This document shows, piece after piece, positions 15,699 through 24,899 of a DNA stretch of 64,000 nucleotides. The stretch comes from Anaerolineaceae bacterium. Its GTDB lineage: Bacteria; Chloroflexota; Anaerolineae; Anaerolineales; Anaerolineaceae. The first letter of the stretch is position 1. Every line of letters starts with the position of its first letter. Location of the stretch: the NCBI GenBank assembly GCA_018056725.1, contig JAGPFF010000003.1, positions 1-64,000 on the forward strand, written 5' to 3'. The notes below the pieces were generated by a model. That model was not told the DNA's origin. It searched no databases and saw only the letters and a program-made list of their open reading frames with translations. Position numbers and translations under genes: made by a program.

Positions 15699-16586
15699 AT
15701 GGAACAGAAAGTAGGTTCCTTCGAAGTCAAAAAAGGGCTGGCGCAAATGTTAAAGGGCGGCGTGATCATGGATGTGGTCAATGTGGAACACGCCAAAATT
15801 GCTGAAGATGCCGGCGCCTGCGCTGTAATGGCGCTGGAGCGAGTTCCCGCGGACATTCGTGCTGATGGCGGGGTCGCCCGGATGAGTGACCCGGAGATGA
15901 TCCTCAAAATAATGGACGCAGTCAGCATCCCGGTGATGGCAAAATGCCGGATTGGCCACTTTGTTGAAGCGCAAATTCTTGAGGCGATTGGGGTAGACTA
16001 TATTGATGAATCCGAAGTGCTAACCCCTGCGGATGAGGCGAATCATATTTACAAACACAATTTCACCGTTCCTTTTGTTTGCGGCTGCCGTAACCTTGGA
16101 GAAGCCCTGCGGCGAATCGGTGAAGGTGCTGCCATGATCCGTACCAAAGGCGAGGCTGGCACGGGTGATGTGGTGGAAGCTGTCCGCCATGCCCGCACCG
16201 TTCTCGGTGAAATCCGCCGCCTGCAAAATATGCCGGAAGAAGAAGTCATGTCCTTTGCCAAAGAGATCGGAGCGCCCTTCGAGGTGGTCCTCGAAACCCG
16301 TAAACTTGGTCGGCTGCCAGTGGTCAATTTTGCTGCCGGTGGCATCGCCACCCCGGCGGACGCGGCGCTGATGATGCAGTTGGGTGTGGATGGCGTCTTT
16401 GTTGGCTCAGGAATCTTCAAGTCAGGGGATCCTGCCCGGCGCGCCTCCGCTATCGTCAAGGCAACAACCCACTACAATGATCCCAAGATCTTAGCCGAAG
16501 TAAGCCGCAATCTGGGAGAAGCCATGGTCGGACGGCAAATTTCCGTCATGCCAGAAGCTGAAAAGATCGCCACCCGCGGCTGGTAA
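15699..16586 (+). CDS. pdxS: Pyridoxal 5'-phosphate synthase subunit PdxS
   Basis: 295 aa. The TIM-barrel synthase subunit makes PLP from ribose 5-phosphate, glyceraldehyde 3-phosphate and ammonia supplied by PdxT. Conserved blocks are [77 protein letters not shown] and [20 protein letters not shown]. The ATG at 15699 is used because the upstream GTG in frame lies in the AAGGAGG site. The 5-base gap to pdxT shows an operon. Confidence 0.97.
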   Translation: MEQKVGSFEVKKGLAQMLKGGVIMDVVNVEHAKIAEDAGACAVMALERVPADIRADGGVARMSDPEMILKIMDAVSIPVMAKCRIGHFVEAQILEAIGVDYIDESEVLTPADEANHIYKHNFTVPFVCGCRNLGEALRRIGEGAAMIRTKGEAGTGDVVEAVRHARTVLGEIRRLQNMPEEEVMSFAKEIGAPFEVVLETRKLGRLPVVNFAAGGIATPADAALMMQLGVDGVFVGSGIFKSGDPARRASAIVKATTHYNDPKILAEVSRNLGEAMVGRQISVMPEAEKIATRGW

Positions 16587-16591
16587 TCCTT

Positions 16592-17170
16592 ATGAAGATT
16601 GGCGTACTGGCATTACAGGGTGATTTTGCAGAACACCAGTTCGTCCTGGAATCGTTAGGGGTCGAGGTGGTGCAGGTTCGCCTGCCCCAACACCTCTTCG
16701 AATTAAACGGGTTGATTATTCCTGGCGGTGAATCCACAACCATTGGTAAATTAGCGGTGGATTTTGGACTTATTCAACCCTTACGCCTCTTCGGTCGTGA
16801 ACACGCCATTTGGGGAACCTGTGCCGGAGCAATTTTCCTCTCAAAGGATGCAAGACGTGACCAACCGCTGCTTGAATTGATGGATATTCAAATAGCGCGA
16901 AACGCCTTCGGGCGCCAGGTGAACAGTTTTGAAGCAGATCTTTCCGTGCCCTGCCTGCTCAAAATTGACCCAAAGGATAAACCCTACCCTACGGTATTCA
17001 TTCGCGCCCCACTCATCGAATCGGTCGGTCCGGGGGTTGAGGTCCTCGCTCAATTGGATGACGGGCGCATCGTTGCCGCCCAGCAGGGGCACCTGCTGGC
17101 AACCTCGTTCCACCCCGAATTAACCAGTGATGATCGGTTTCACCGTTATTTTATGGAGCTGGCAAAATAG
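16592..17170 (+). CDS. pdxT: Pyridoxal 5'-phosphate synthase glutaminase subunit PdxT
   Basis: 192 aa. This class I glutaminase provides ammonia to PdxS. The oxyanion strip GGES is at 45-48, the catalytic Cys at 78 in GTCAGAIF, and the His-Glu pair in HPE near residue 170. It begins 5 bases after pdxS. Its last codons overlap a possible start of the next gene (ATAG). Confidence 0.97.
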   Translation: MKIGVLALQGDFAEHQFVLESLGVEVVQVRLPQHLFELNGLIIPGGESTTIGKLAVDFGLIQPLRLFGREHAIWGTCAGAIFLSKDARRDQPLLELMDIQIARNAFGRQVNSFEADLSVPCLLKIDPKDKPYPTVFIRAPLIESVGPGVEVLAQLDDGRIVAAQQGHLLATSFHPELTSDDRFHRYFMELAK

Positions 17171-17226
17171 ACCTTCGTCCCTTAGCCTGGTTTGACCTTC
17201 CCACCTTATTAGGGAATCGCAACCGG

Positions 17227-18129
17227 GTGATCAGTCTGAATAAAGCGGCGTCCCTGACCCAGGGAAACCCCATTCGATTGAGTAACCTGGTCTCTTCGCT
17301 TGCGCCAGATTCTCACTCGCCTACCGTTTTGATGGATGACCCAGAAAAAGAGATCAACTGGTATGGTCAGGTACTTCATCAACCTGGCGATCGCTCTGCC
17401 CGACTTTCTTTTTTCACTCCGGATCAATTTGACCCGGGAAAGGATCCGTCAGCGCTCTTTGAATATCTGTGTTTTCAGGCGGGTGAATTGGGAGCTCTTA
17501 ACGTCCTGGCAGACGTGGAAGAGAGCCATCCGCTCCATGACATTTTGCGCGCAGTTGGGTTCAATGTTTATGGCTGGGAAACAATCTGGCGTCTTCCGAA
17601 CCATTTTGGTTCCCCTGTTTCCGCCAGCAGCTGGTCGAAATCTTCCCCCGTTGATGACCCGGCGATTCGCTCTTTGTATCAAACCCTCGTCCCCCCGCTA
17701 GTACAAAACGCGGAGCCCTTTACCAATGGCAACACTCCCCGCCTGGTTTATCGCCCTGGCAGTGATATTATGGCTTATGTAGAAAGCCTTGCGGGGCACC
17801 AGGGGATTTATCTGATCCCGTTGATTCATCCCTCTGTTGAAGACCCCGGTACACTGATGATCGATCTGGTGAATCACTTTCAGGATCTGGGAAGACCCGT
17901 TTACATTCAGGTGCGCTCCTATCAAGCCTGGCTTACCGAGATCCTCGAACAACTCGGAGCACATTCCACTCCCCGCTTTAACCTCCTGGTAAAACATCTG
18001 GCAGTGGGTCAGTATTCCACTGTAAAAGAGGCGCAGCGGGTCCGTTCTGATCAGCGCAGGGCGGAACCATCCTCCCCCATGGTTAACCATTACGTAAAGC
18101 CACAACCGCGCGATGAGGGGTTAAAATAA
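17227..18129 (+). CDS. Conserved protein of unknown function, distant GNAT-like features
   Basis: 300 aa from the first canonical start (GTG 17227). The frame, however, stays open upstream to the pdxT stop and reads a plausible protein N-terminus (DLRPLAWFDLPTLLGNRNR), so translation may begin at ATA 17167. Two halves of similar architecture are visible: 40-120 (ARLSFFTPD, ALFEYLCFQAGELGALNVLADVEE, LRAVGFNVYGWETIWRL) and 160-270 (VYIQVRSYQAWLTEILEQLGAHSTPRFNLLVKHLA). This pattern suggests a duplicated acetyltransferase fold without a clear acetyl-CoA motif. It lies between pdxT and a SpoIIIAA-like gene, probably in one operon. Confidence 0.65.
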   Translation: MISLNKAASLTQGNPIRLSNLVSSLAPDSHSPTVLMDDPEKEINWYGQVLHQPGDRSARLSFFTPDQFDPGKDPSALFEYLCFQAGELGALNVLADVEESHPLHDILRAVGFNVYGWETIWRLPNHFGSPVSASSWSKSSPVDDPAIRSLYQTLVPPLVQNAEPFTNGNTPRLVYRPGSDIMAYVESLAGHQGIYLIPLIHPSVEDPGTLMIDLVNHFQDLGRPVYIQVRSYQAWLTEILEQLGAHSTPRFNLLVKHLAVGQYSTVKEAQRVRSDQRRAEPSSPMVNHYVKPQPRDEGLK

Positions 18130-18149
18130 TCATAAGGTTGTTTTAAAAC

Positions 18150-19778
18150 ATGAAACAGATACGAATTACGGATGATTTACACGCCCTGATGGCGGTCCTT
18201 CCGCCACGGATTATTAGCGCCTTAGAAAAAGCCAACAATAGCGATAACTTGCTCGAGATCGTTCTGGATCTTGGGCGTCTACCCATGGCGCGTTTCGTCG
18301 ATTATGAACTCCAATTGAGTGATCATGAGGTCGGCCGGGCGGATATTGATTTGGTAGTTTCGTTGATCGGTGAATTTGATGCTGACAATCGAGCTGGTAT
18401 CGAGCGCACCCTGCACCGGATTTCAGCCATTCGCAATCGTCACGGGGTAATTGTGGGGCTCACCTGCCGGGTTGGACGTGCCGTTTATGGCACCATCGAA
18501 ATTATCCAGGATCTGGTTGAATCCGGCAAAAGCATCCTCCTGCTGGGAAAACCAGGGATTGGTAAAACAACCATGCTCCGTGAGTCCGCACGCATCCTCG
18601 CGGAAAACAAACGAGTCATTATCGTCGACACCTCCAACGAGATCGGTGGAGATGGAGACGTTCCCCATCCGGCGGTAGGGAAAGCTCGCCGTATGCAGGT
18701 GGCAACTCCTTCCCTTCAACACGAAGTCATGATCGAAGCAGTGGAAAACCACAACCCCGAAGTAGTCATCATTGATGAGATTGGTCGCGAACTGGAAGCA
18801 ATGGCAGCGCGCACGATTGCCGAACGGGGTGTGCAGCTGGTTGCCACTGCCCACGGACGCACCCTCGAGAATTTGCTCCTCAACCCCACCCTTTCCGATC
18901 TGGTTGGCGGCATTGAATCCGTAACCCTTTCAGATGAAGAAGCCCGCCGCCGCGGAACCCAGAAAACAGTGCTTGAACGTCGCTCACCGCCTACTTTCGA
19001 TGTGCTGGTGGAGCTGCAGGAGCGTGATCGTCTGGCGGTTCATCCGGATGTCGCCCAGGCGGTGGATACCTTGGTGCGTGGTTACCCCTTGCAACCTGAA
19101 ACTCGCTGGCGGGATGCTCAGAATGAAGTCCACATTGAAAAAGCTCCCCCGCCTGCCGCGCGTGGTCTGGCTCAAGGAACCCGCCGAACTTATCCGGCAA
19201 ACGGACAGACCAAAACGGATACTTACCCGGCACCCGCAGAAGGGCGCTATCTTTCCCGTGTCTCAGGACCTGCTATGGATTACGAGCAGGCGGTTGATGT
19301 GGCTGAACGAAAACCCGTGCGAAACGTCAGAATCTACCCTTACGGAGTGGCTCGAAACCGCCTGCAACAGGCGGCGCATCACCTTGCCGTACCTGCTTTT
19401 ATCGCCAAGGAGGTAAGCGAGGCGGACATTGTGATGACTCTGCGTGCTTATTATCGTTCGCGCCAGCAACCGATAATCGAGGCTGAATCGCGGGGAATTC
19501 CCATTTATGTGCTGCGCGCCAACACCATCAATCAGATGGAGCAATCGCTGGCAGAAATCTTCAACCTTGCCACCGAGAACGGTTCAAATCTGAATGAGGT
19601 TACCAGCCAGACTGAATCTGCCATCCAGGCAGTGCTCAACGGTCAGCGCTGGGTTGACCTTCCACCTGCGTCCTCCTCCATCCGTCGCATCCAGCACGAG
19701 ATGGCACGCCAGGCACAACTGGTCTCCCATTCTTATGGCAAAGACCCCAACCGCAGAGTACGCATCTTCCGGGAATAA
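18150..19778 (+). CDS. SpoIIIAA/Ycf45-like AAA ATPase with C-terminal R3H domain
   Basis: 542 aa. Residues about 1-110 are the SpoIIIAA-like N-terminal part. Walker A LLGKPGIGKTT is near 131-141, Walker B VVIIDEIG near 203-210, followed by the VATAHGRTLENLL sensor region. The middle (330-400) is Pro/Ala-rich and poorly conserved. The C-terminus holds an R3H nucleic-acid-binding motif (RRIQH, then QAQLVSHSYG). This is the standard architecture of cyanobacterial, plastid and Chloroflexi proteins annotated as R3H domain ATPases; their function is not established. It is 13 bases upstream of tmk. Confidence 0.88.
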   Translation: MKQIRITDDLHALMAVLPPRIISALEKANNSDNLLEIVLDLGRLPMARFVDYELQLSDHEVGRADIDLVVSLIGEFDADNRAGIERTLHRISAIRNRHGVIVGLTCRVGRAVYGTIEIIQDLVESGKSILLLGKPGIGKTTMLRESARILAENKRVIIVDTSNEIGGDGDVPHPAVGKARRMQVATPSLQHEVMIEAVENHNPEVVIIDEIGRELEAMAARTIAERGVQLVATAHGRTLENLLLNPTLSDLVGGIESVTLSDEEARRRGTQKTVLERRSPPTFDVLVELQERDRLAVHPDVAQAVDTLVRGYPLQPETRWRDAQNEVHIEKAPPPAARGLAQGTRRTYPANGQTKTDTYPAPAEGRYLSRVSGPAMDYEQAVDVAERKPVRNVRIYPYGVARNRLQQAAHHLAVPAFIAKEVSEADIVMTLRAYYRSRQQPIIEAESRGIPIYVLRANTINQMEQSLAEIFNLATENGSNLNEVTSQTESAIQAVLNGQRWVDLPPASSSIRRIQHEMARQAQLVSHSYGKDPNRRVRIFRE

Positions 19779-19791
19779 GGATCAATTTTCC

Positions 19792-20415
19792 ATGTTTATT
19801 ACGCTTGAGGGTCCGGACGGCAGCGGTAAATCGATGCAAGTTCCTGCTCTGGCAGAGTTCATCCGCGAGCTGGGGTATCCTGTCATCACTACTCGCGAAC
19901 CGGGGGGTACTGCCATCGGCGACCAGATCCGCGAAGTGATCATGCGCATGGAAAATAAGGCGATGAACCCGCGCACCGAAATATTGCTATTTTGTGCCGC
20001 CAGGGCTCAGATTGTCGCGGAAGTCATCCGTCCTCAACTGGAACAAGGCGCTGTGGTAATCAGTGACCGGTATGCAGATTCAACGCTCGCCTATCAGGGA
20101 TATGGTCATGGTGTCGATCTGGAAATATTACGCCGCATCCTTACCTTTGCCACCGGTGGGCTTGTTCCCGATTTAACTATCCTTTTTGATGTAGATGTTG
20201 AAACCGGTTTAGCAAGGCGCCAGCAAAGCGGTGGTGAATGGAACCGTTTGGATGATTACGAGCTTGCCTTCCACCGCCGGGTTCGAGCCGGTTACCTCGA
20301 ACTGGCGAAGTCGGAGCCCAAACGCTGGGTGCTCGTGGATGCCGGACAATCCCCGGAATGTGTCCGGAGGGATCTCCGGGCGATCGTAAATTCCCGCTTA
20401 AAACCCCACGCCTGA
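19792..20415 (+). CDS. tmk: Thymidylate kinase
   Basis: 208 aa. It phosphorylates dTMP to dTDP. The start at 19792 is the ATG that gives the normal N-terminus MFITLEGPDGSGKS; an open frame upstream is unrelated. The P-loop reads GPDGSGKSMQ, with Met where family members usually have Thr after GKS/GKT. The dTMP-binding block SDRYADSTLAYQGYG and the lid QQSGGEWNRLDDYE are present. In TMPKs a lid Arg substitutes for a missing P-loop Arg. It sits in a run of co-directional genes with small gaps. Confidence 0.95.
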   Translation: MFITLEGPDGSGKSMQVPALAEFIRELGYPVITTREPGGTAIGDQIREVIMRMENKAMNPRTEILLFCAARAQIVAEVIRPQLEQGAVVISDRYADSTLAYQGYGHGVDLEILRRILTFATGGLVPDLTILFDVDVETGLARRQQSGGEWNRLDDYELAFHRRVRAGYLELAKSEPKRWVLVDAGQSPECVRRDLRAIVNSRLKPHA

Positions 20416-20433
20416 ATCCTTAATAGAGGTCTT

Positions 20434-21747
20434 GTGGCTAAAAAAGCTCTTCTCATTGCTGCCTGTATTCTCCTTTCCGCCTGTGCCCCACGCGCAGCCC
20501 GGTCAGTAACTGAGACGGTTCCGGCGGCTGCTATTTCCCCTTCCCTTTCTGCTGTCTCCACCACACCGGAACTCAGCGGAACAACGTCCGTCGACCTCAC
20601 ACCAACCCGTCAACCCACAATTGCTTTTACCGCCAGTGCGCCTGCTGATTGCCAGGTGGTACCCGTAGTTCCAACAATTGATACGCTTGCGCAGCACAAT
20701 GTACCTGCCGAGGCTTCTTATGATCATGCCTACGGCGCCGAATCGCCTGGCGTGACCATCCTTTCCTATTGCAGTTACCAGAACCCTACCTGCCGGACAC
20801 TCAATGCCAATCTTGCCGAGATTCAGCAGCGCTATAGTAATTCTGTGCGCGTCATTCTGCGCCAGTATCCCCGCCCGGATGTGGAGAATAAATCCCTTCT
20901 CGCCGCTTATGCCGCAGAAGCCGCTGCGCTGGAAGACCATTATTGGGAAATGAACAACCTCCTTTATACGCAACAGTCGGATTGGTTGGATCTCTCACCG
21001 GATGAATTTCAAACCTGGCTGACAGTTCAAGCAGAATCCATGGGCATCTCAGACGCGCAGTGGAAAGCAGCTCTTGGGGATGAGCGTGTGATCGCTGCCA
21101 TTGACCAGACGCTGCAGGATGCCGCAGGGTTGCAAATTCAAAGTACACCGGTATTGTTTTATAACCACATCATTGTCAAAAGTGCCGTTGACGTGGATTC
21201 GCTGACCGTTCTGCTGGATTATTTTCTCCTGCCGGAAAAAGCCTATTCCGCCTGCCCTCCACAGGTCGTGGATCCCAGCAAAAGTTACAGCGCGATATTT
21301 AAAACCGAGAAAGGGGAGATTATTTTCGATCTGTTTCCACAGATCGCCCCACTTTCTGTGAACAACTTTGTTTTTCTCGCCCGTGAGGGGTGGTATAACC
21401 ATACCTCCTTTTTCCGCGTGATTCCCGGCTTTGTTGCCCAGGGAGGTGACCCCTCCAATTCCGGTCTCGGAACACCTGGCTATGGAATTGAGCTTGAAGT
21501 CGATCCGGCGTATCGCTTTGATGCACCAGGCTTGCTCGCTTTGAGTCACGACTCTGCTGGGTTGAGCGGATCCCAGTTTTTCATAACTTATTCCGCCCTG
21601 CCAGAAATGGATGGTCAGTTCACCATCATCGGTCGAATCCGGTCAGGAATGGACGTACTCAATTCATTTCGACCACGAAATCCCGAGTCTGATGAAATCC
21701 TTCTACCGGCTGAAGCACTCATCTCCGTTACCATCAAGGAAGAATAA
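20434..21747 (+). CDS. Lipoprotein: thioredoxin/DsbA-like domain fused to a cyclophilin domain
   Basis: 437 aa, GTG start with AGAGG upstream. The signal peptide ends in lipobox LSAC (Cys17), followed by a Ser/Thr/Pro-rich linker to about residue 70. Residues about 85-250 are a DsbA-like (Thioredoxin_4) domain, with the usual FxDFQCPxCR block replaced by YCSYQNPTCR: the first active-site Cys is Asn117, the second Cys (120) is kept, and a new Cys stands at 113. A TPV cis-Pro segment is present. Residues about 270-437 are a cyclophilin (FFRVIPGFVAQGGDP, LSGSQFFITY) paralogous to the protein at 2304. It is a probable extracytoplasmic folding factor joining thiol chemistry and proline isomerisation. 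It directly abuts the PrsW gene. Confidence 0.85.
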   Translation: MAKKALLIAACILLSACAPRAARSVTETVPAAAISPSLSAVSTTPELSGTTSVDLTPTRQPTIAFTASAPADCQVVPVVPTIDTLAQHNVPAEASYDHAYGAESPGVTILSYCSYQNPTCRTLNANLAEIQQRYSNSVRVILRQYPRPDVENKSLLAAYAAEAAALEDHYWEMNNLLYTQQSDWLDLSPDEFQTWLTVQAESMGISDAQWKAALGDERVIAAIDQTLQDAAGLQIQSTPVLFYNHIIVKSAVDVDSLTVLLDYFLLPEKAYSACPPQVVDPSKSYSAIFKTEKGEIIFDLFPQIAPLSVNNFVFLAREGWYNHTSFFRVIPGFVAQGGDPSNSGLGTPGYGIELEVDPAYRFDAPGLLALSHDSAGLSGSQFFITYSALPEMDGQFTIIGRIRSGMDVLNSFRPRNPESDEILLPAEALISVTIKEE

Positions 21748-22995
21748 ATGTCATTGCTCCCCGCAGCCAAACCGTCGCGTTTCCTGACCATTTCACAGCT
21801 GATTGTGAGTATTCTCGGAATACTCAACTCCGTTTTTGTCCTCATTAGTTTGGTTTTTCTGCTGCAATCTCCATCAGCAGATTCATTTTTAGGTGACCAG
21901 AAAAGCCAACTTCTAAATATGATATGGGTTTTTCTCGCGATCCTGCTGCTCACCATTCCCTCTCTCGTGGCTTCCATTCGCGCCCTCAGTTCCTCTCCCG
22001 CCAGCAATCCACAACGGGGGCGGTTGCTGTTTGCCAGTGTGGCATTGCTCCTGCTCTTCCCCTTGGTCTGGTTGAGCAGCCAACCTGCCAGCCCCATTTC
22101 AGGGAGCGCACTTGCCATGGTGAATATTTTTTCCATTCTTATCCCCATCTGGTGGCTGCTGGAACTGGGACATTTTCAACTGGTGACCGGTCCCAGAAAG
22201 CGGCAGTGGGGGCTGGTTGTTTTTGGCTTCTACATTTCATTGCCGGTCACGATCATCCTTGAATTTATTTTCATCCTGGTTGCAGCACTGCTGGGCTGGA
22301 TGTGGTTGGTTCAGCAGCCTGAAGCCGCCCCCTTATTGGCACTGTTGGGAAGCGAGACCTCGCTCGATCCCACCATGCTCCAGCAATTGAGTGAAGTTTT
22401 ACTCCCTTTGCTGCAACGTCCGCAGATCGTCGCTGTTCTTTTCGCCATCATTGGGCTGTTCATTCCGATCATTGAGGAATTGCTGAAACCGCTTGGTTTG
22501 TGGGTATTGAATAATCGTCACCTCTCACCCGCGGAGGGGTTTAGCGCCGGGATGATATGTGGGGCAGCCTTCGCCCTGCTGGAGAGTCTTCTATCTCTCA
22601 GCGCTGCTCTTCCATCTGACTGGCTGTATACAGTGGTCGGTCGCGCCGGTACCGGTCTGCTGCATGTCTTTACTGCTGGTTTGAACGGTTGGGCTCTTGC
22701 CGCCACATGGAAGGATGGCAAATATTTACGTGCTGGCTTGACTTATATCCTCACCGTAGCGCTTCATGGTACGTGGAACGTTTTCGCTGTTTTGATGGGG
22801 ATGAAGATGGTGTCTGCTGAGCTTCCCTGGTTTACTCTTCCTTCGATAGCCTCCGGGGCGGTTTGGGTGCTTTCCACTCTTGCCGCTTTGATTCTGCTTG
22901 CGCTCATCCTATTCAATCGCTATCTTCGTACCCAATCGCAAAGTCCCTCCACTCCTCCACCGCTTCCTACCTATGAGGCACCGGGAATGGGGTAA
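21748..22995 (+). CDS. PrsW-family glutamic-type intramembrane protease
   Basis: 415 aa with about ten membrane segments. PIIEELLKPLGLW carries the Glu-Glu pair, GAAFALLESLLSL a further Glu, HVFTAGLNGWALA and VALHGTWN the His residues, the set that defines PrsW proteases. B. subtilis PrsW cleaves an anti-sigma factor; no anti-sigma gene is adjacent here, so the substrate is unknown. The start codon follows the lipoprotein stop directly (TAAATG). The C-terminal tail is Pro/Ser-rich. Confidence 0.85.
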   Translation: MSLLPAAKPSRFLTISQLIVSILGILNSVFVLISLVFLLQSPSADSFLGDQKSQLLNMIWVFLAILLLTIPSLVASIRALSSSPASNPQRGRLLFASVALLLLFPLVWLSSQPASPISGSALAMVNIFSILIPIWWLLELGHFQLVTGPRKRQWGLVVFGFYISLPVTIILEFIFILVAALLGWMWLVQQPEAAPLLALLGSETSLDPTMLQQLSEVLLPLLQRPQIVAVLFAIIGLFIPIIEELLKPLGLWVLNNRHLSPAEGFSAGMICGAAFALLESLLSLSAALPSDWLYTVVGRAGTGLLHVFTAGLNGWALAATWKDGKYLRAGLTYILTVALHGTWNVFAVLMGMKMVSAELPWFTLPSIASGAVWVLSTLAALILLALILFNRYLRTQSQSPSTPPPLPTYEAPGMG

Positions 22996-23070
22996 AATTA
23001 CCGGGCATCCAGTTAGATGGATGCCTTGCTTCTTGCTACCAAAGAAGGAAGAATTGAGGTCAATAGTAAG

Positions 23071-23754
23071 ATGAAATCTCACCGCTTACGCAGCATCGTC
23101 GGCTGGTTAATCAAAAAACTCACCCATACCACTTTCAAAGGAGTTGAAAACATCCCGCCTTCGGGGGGGATACTGGTTGCCTGCAATCACATGAGCCGCA
23201 TGGATATCGCGGTCTTATTCCTCACGCCTAACCGTCCGGATATGACCGCGCTCGTCACCACAAAATACTTGAAGTACCCTCTTCTGCGCTGGTTTATTGT
23301 GACCGCTAATGGTATCTGGATAGACCGCGATACCGCTGATTTTTCCACTTTCCGCACTGCAGTTGAAGCATTGCACGAAGGAAAGGCTGTTGGTATTGCC
23401 CCGGAAGGGACGCGCAGCCAGAATGCCCAGTTGCTGGAAGGGAAGCCGGGGGTTGCATTGCTTGCCTTGCGCGCGCGGGTTCCTATCATCCCCGTCGCCA
23501 TCACCGGTACGGAGGATTCTTTCAGCAAATTAAAGCATTTAAAAAAACCTTCGATGATGGTGGAATATGGTAAACCGATTTATCCTCCTGATATGGATCG
23601 ATCGAACCGTGAGGGACAGCTGGAAAACCTGACCACCGAGATCATGTGTCAGATCGCAGCCATGATGCCCGAAAAATATCACGGGTTCTATGCCAATCAC
23701 CCCCGCCTGAAAGAGCTCCTGGCTGAAAAGAAAACAGTCACGAGTTCCGATTAG
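23071..23754 (+). CDS. 1-acyl-sn-glycerol-3-phosphate acyltransferase (PlsC family)
   Basis: 227 aa. The acyltransferase motifs are NHMSRMD (HX4D), GIWIDRD, and APEGTRS. The family acylates lysophosphatidate during phospholipid synthesis at the membrane. The ATG at 23071 is preferred over 23017 because a GAGGT lies about 10 bases before it and the resulting N-terminus (MKSHRLRSIVGWLIKK) is normal. It follows PrsW by 75 bases. Confidence 0.9.
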   Translation: MKSHRLRSIVGWLIKKLTHTTFKGVENIPPSGGILVACNHMSRMDIAVLFLTPNRPDMTALVTTKYLKYPLLRWFIVTANGIWIDRDTADFSTFRTAVEALHEGKAVGIAPEGTRSQNAQLLEGKPGVALLALRARVPIIPVAITGTEDSFSKLKHLKKPSMMVEYGKPIYPPDMDRSNREGQLENLTTEIMCQIAAMMPEKYHGFYANHPRLKELLAEKKTVTSSD

Positions 23755-23804
23755 GGATTTTCTGCCCTCCAGCCAAACCTCATTGCCCCATTTGCCTTCC
23801 TACT

Positions 23805-24899
23805 ATGCCTGAAGAACGCCCGCCCATTCCCCGCCGCCCTTCCCTGATCATTTCGGCAACCCTGGCGGTGCTCTTATTTGGTATCTTCGCCCTCCTCGCT
23901 GAAGGGATTTTCCGTTCAACCAATCTTGATTCCATCCTCCATATCCGCTCCCTGGGGGTTTTTCACAGCCAGTTTGAAATTAAATGGTTTGGTTTGAAAG
24001 ATTTTGTGGAAGAAAATGGTGGCGTGGATGTCATTTTGCTTGGAAGTTCCATGGTCAATACCGGCATCAATCCCCAAATTCTGGCCTCCGATTATAAAGC
24101 CCTCACCGGGAATGACCTGCGCATTTACAATTTCGGTGTGGAGGGGATGACGGTTTATCCAAACTCCAAAATTGCCCGCTTGTTGGTGGAACAATATCAC
24201 CCGGGAGCGCTCCTCTTCGTTACCGAGATGCGTGATTACACTGCCGCCAATGGTCTGGAGGTCGCCGATCAATTCCTGGCGGATGAATGGGTGACCGCCC
24301 GACTGGGAGGGAAGGTGACGTTCCGAGCCTGGCTTAAGGAAAATTCTGCCCTCCTGCAGCACATTCTTCCCTTCCGCAACTGGAGCCGGGCTGATTTCCC
24401 GGATACATTTTTGCTCAGCGTGCGCCGGTTCGGAGATGTAAGCGCCAGTGGTTACGAAGCGGATTCCAAAATTGGTTGGAAAGTGAAGTTTCCGCCTGAC
24501 CCCAATGATTCCCGCGAGAAGGAGAATTTTGCCATGTTCTCGAACTACTCAATCGACCCAGGGCGTCTCGAGAATCTGGCTGAAATCCTCTCACTCAAAG
24601 AACAAGGAACCCGGGTATTCGTCACAGAACTGCCGCTTTACCCCACTTATTTCACTTATTTCGGTGGTGAGAGTGTCCACCAGGAATATCTGGCGCAGAT
24701 TGCCCCTTTCATTACCGCTCATCAGGGTGTTTTTCTGCCGCCATTGTCCTACAAGGTTCTCCCTGTTGATTATCGGGTTGATTATTATCACCTGAATTTC
24801 AAAGGCGCGGTGCGTTATTCCTGGCTGCTGGGCAACCAGCTCGTTGCACTCTGTCAGGATGAAGGTATCTGCCTGCAGCGGGCGGAGAAGACCCCGTGA
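23805..24899 (+). CDS. Membrane-anchored SGNH/GDSL-like hydrolase paired with MBOAT
   Basis: 364 aa. There is one N-terminal membrane helix (about 14-36), with the rest probably extracytoplasmic. VILLGSSMVNTGI holds the likely nucleophile Ser in a Gly-Ser-Ser block, FGVEGMTVYPN the next SGNH block, and VDYYHLNFKGA a D-x2-H catalytic pair. In AlgJ/AlgX, DltD and PatB-type systems such a protein works with an MBOAT channel to O-acetylate or D-alanylate a polymer. The MBOAT gene overlaps its end by four bases. The polymer here is not known. Confidence 0.75.
   Translation: MPEERPPIPRRPSLIISATLAVLLFGIFALLAEGIFRSTNLDSILHIRSLGVFHSQFEIKWFGLKDFVEENGGVDVILLGSSMVNTGINPQILASDYKALTGNDLRIYNFGVEGMTVYPNSKIARLLVEQYHPGALLFVTEMRDYTAANGLEVADQFLADEWVTARLGGKVTFRAWLKENSALLQHILPFRNWSRADFPDTFLLSVRRFGDVSASGYEADSKIGWKVKFPPDPNDSREKENFAMFSNYSIDPGRLENLAEILSLKEQGTRVFVTELPLYPTYFTYFGGESVHQEYLAQIAPFITAHQGVFLPPLSYKVLPVDYRVDYYHLNFKGAVRYSWLLGNQLVALCQDEGICLQRAEKTP

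Noticed and set aside
19594-19791. N-terminal extension of tmk
   Set aside because: It overlaps the R3H gene in another frame; the P-loop protein begins naturally at 19792.
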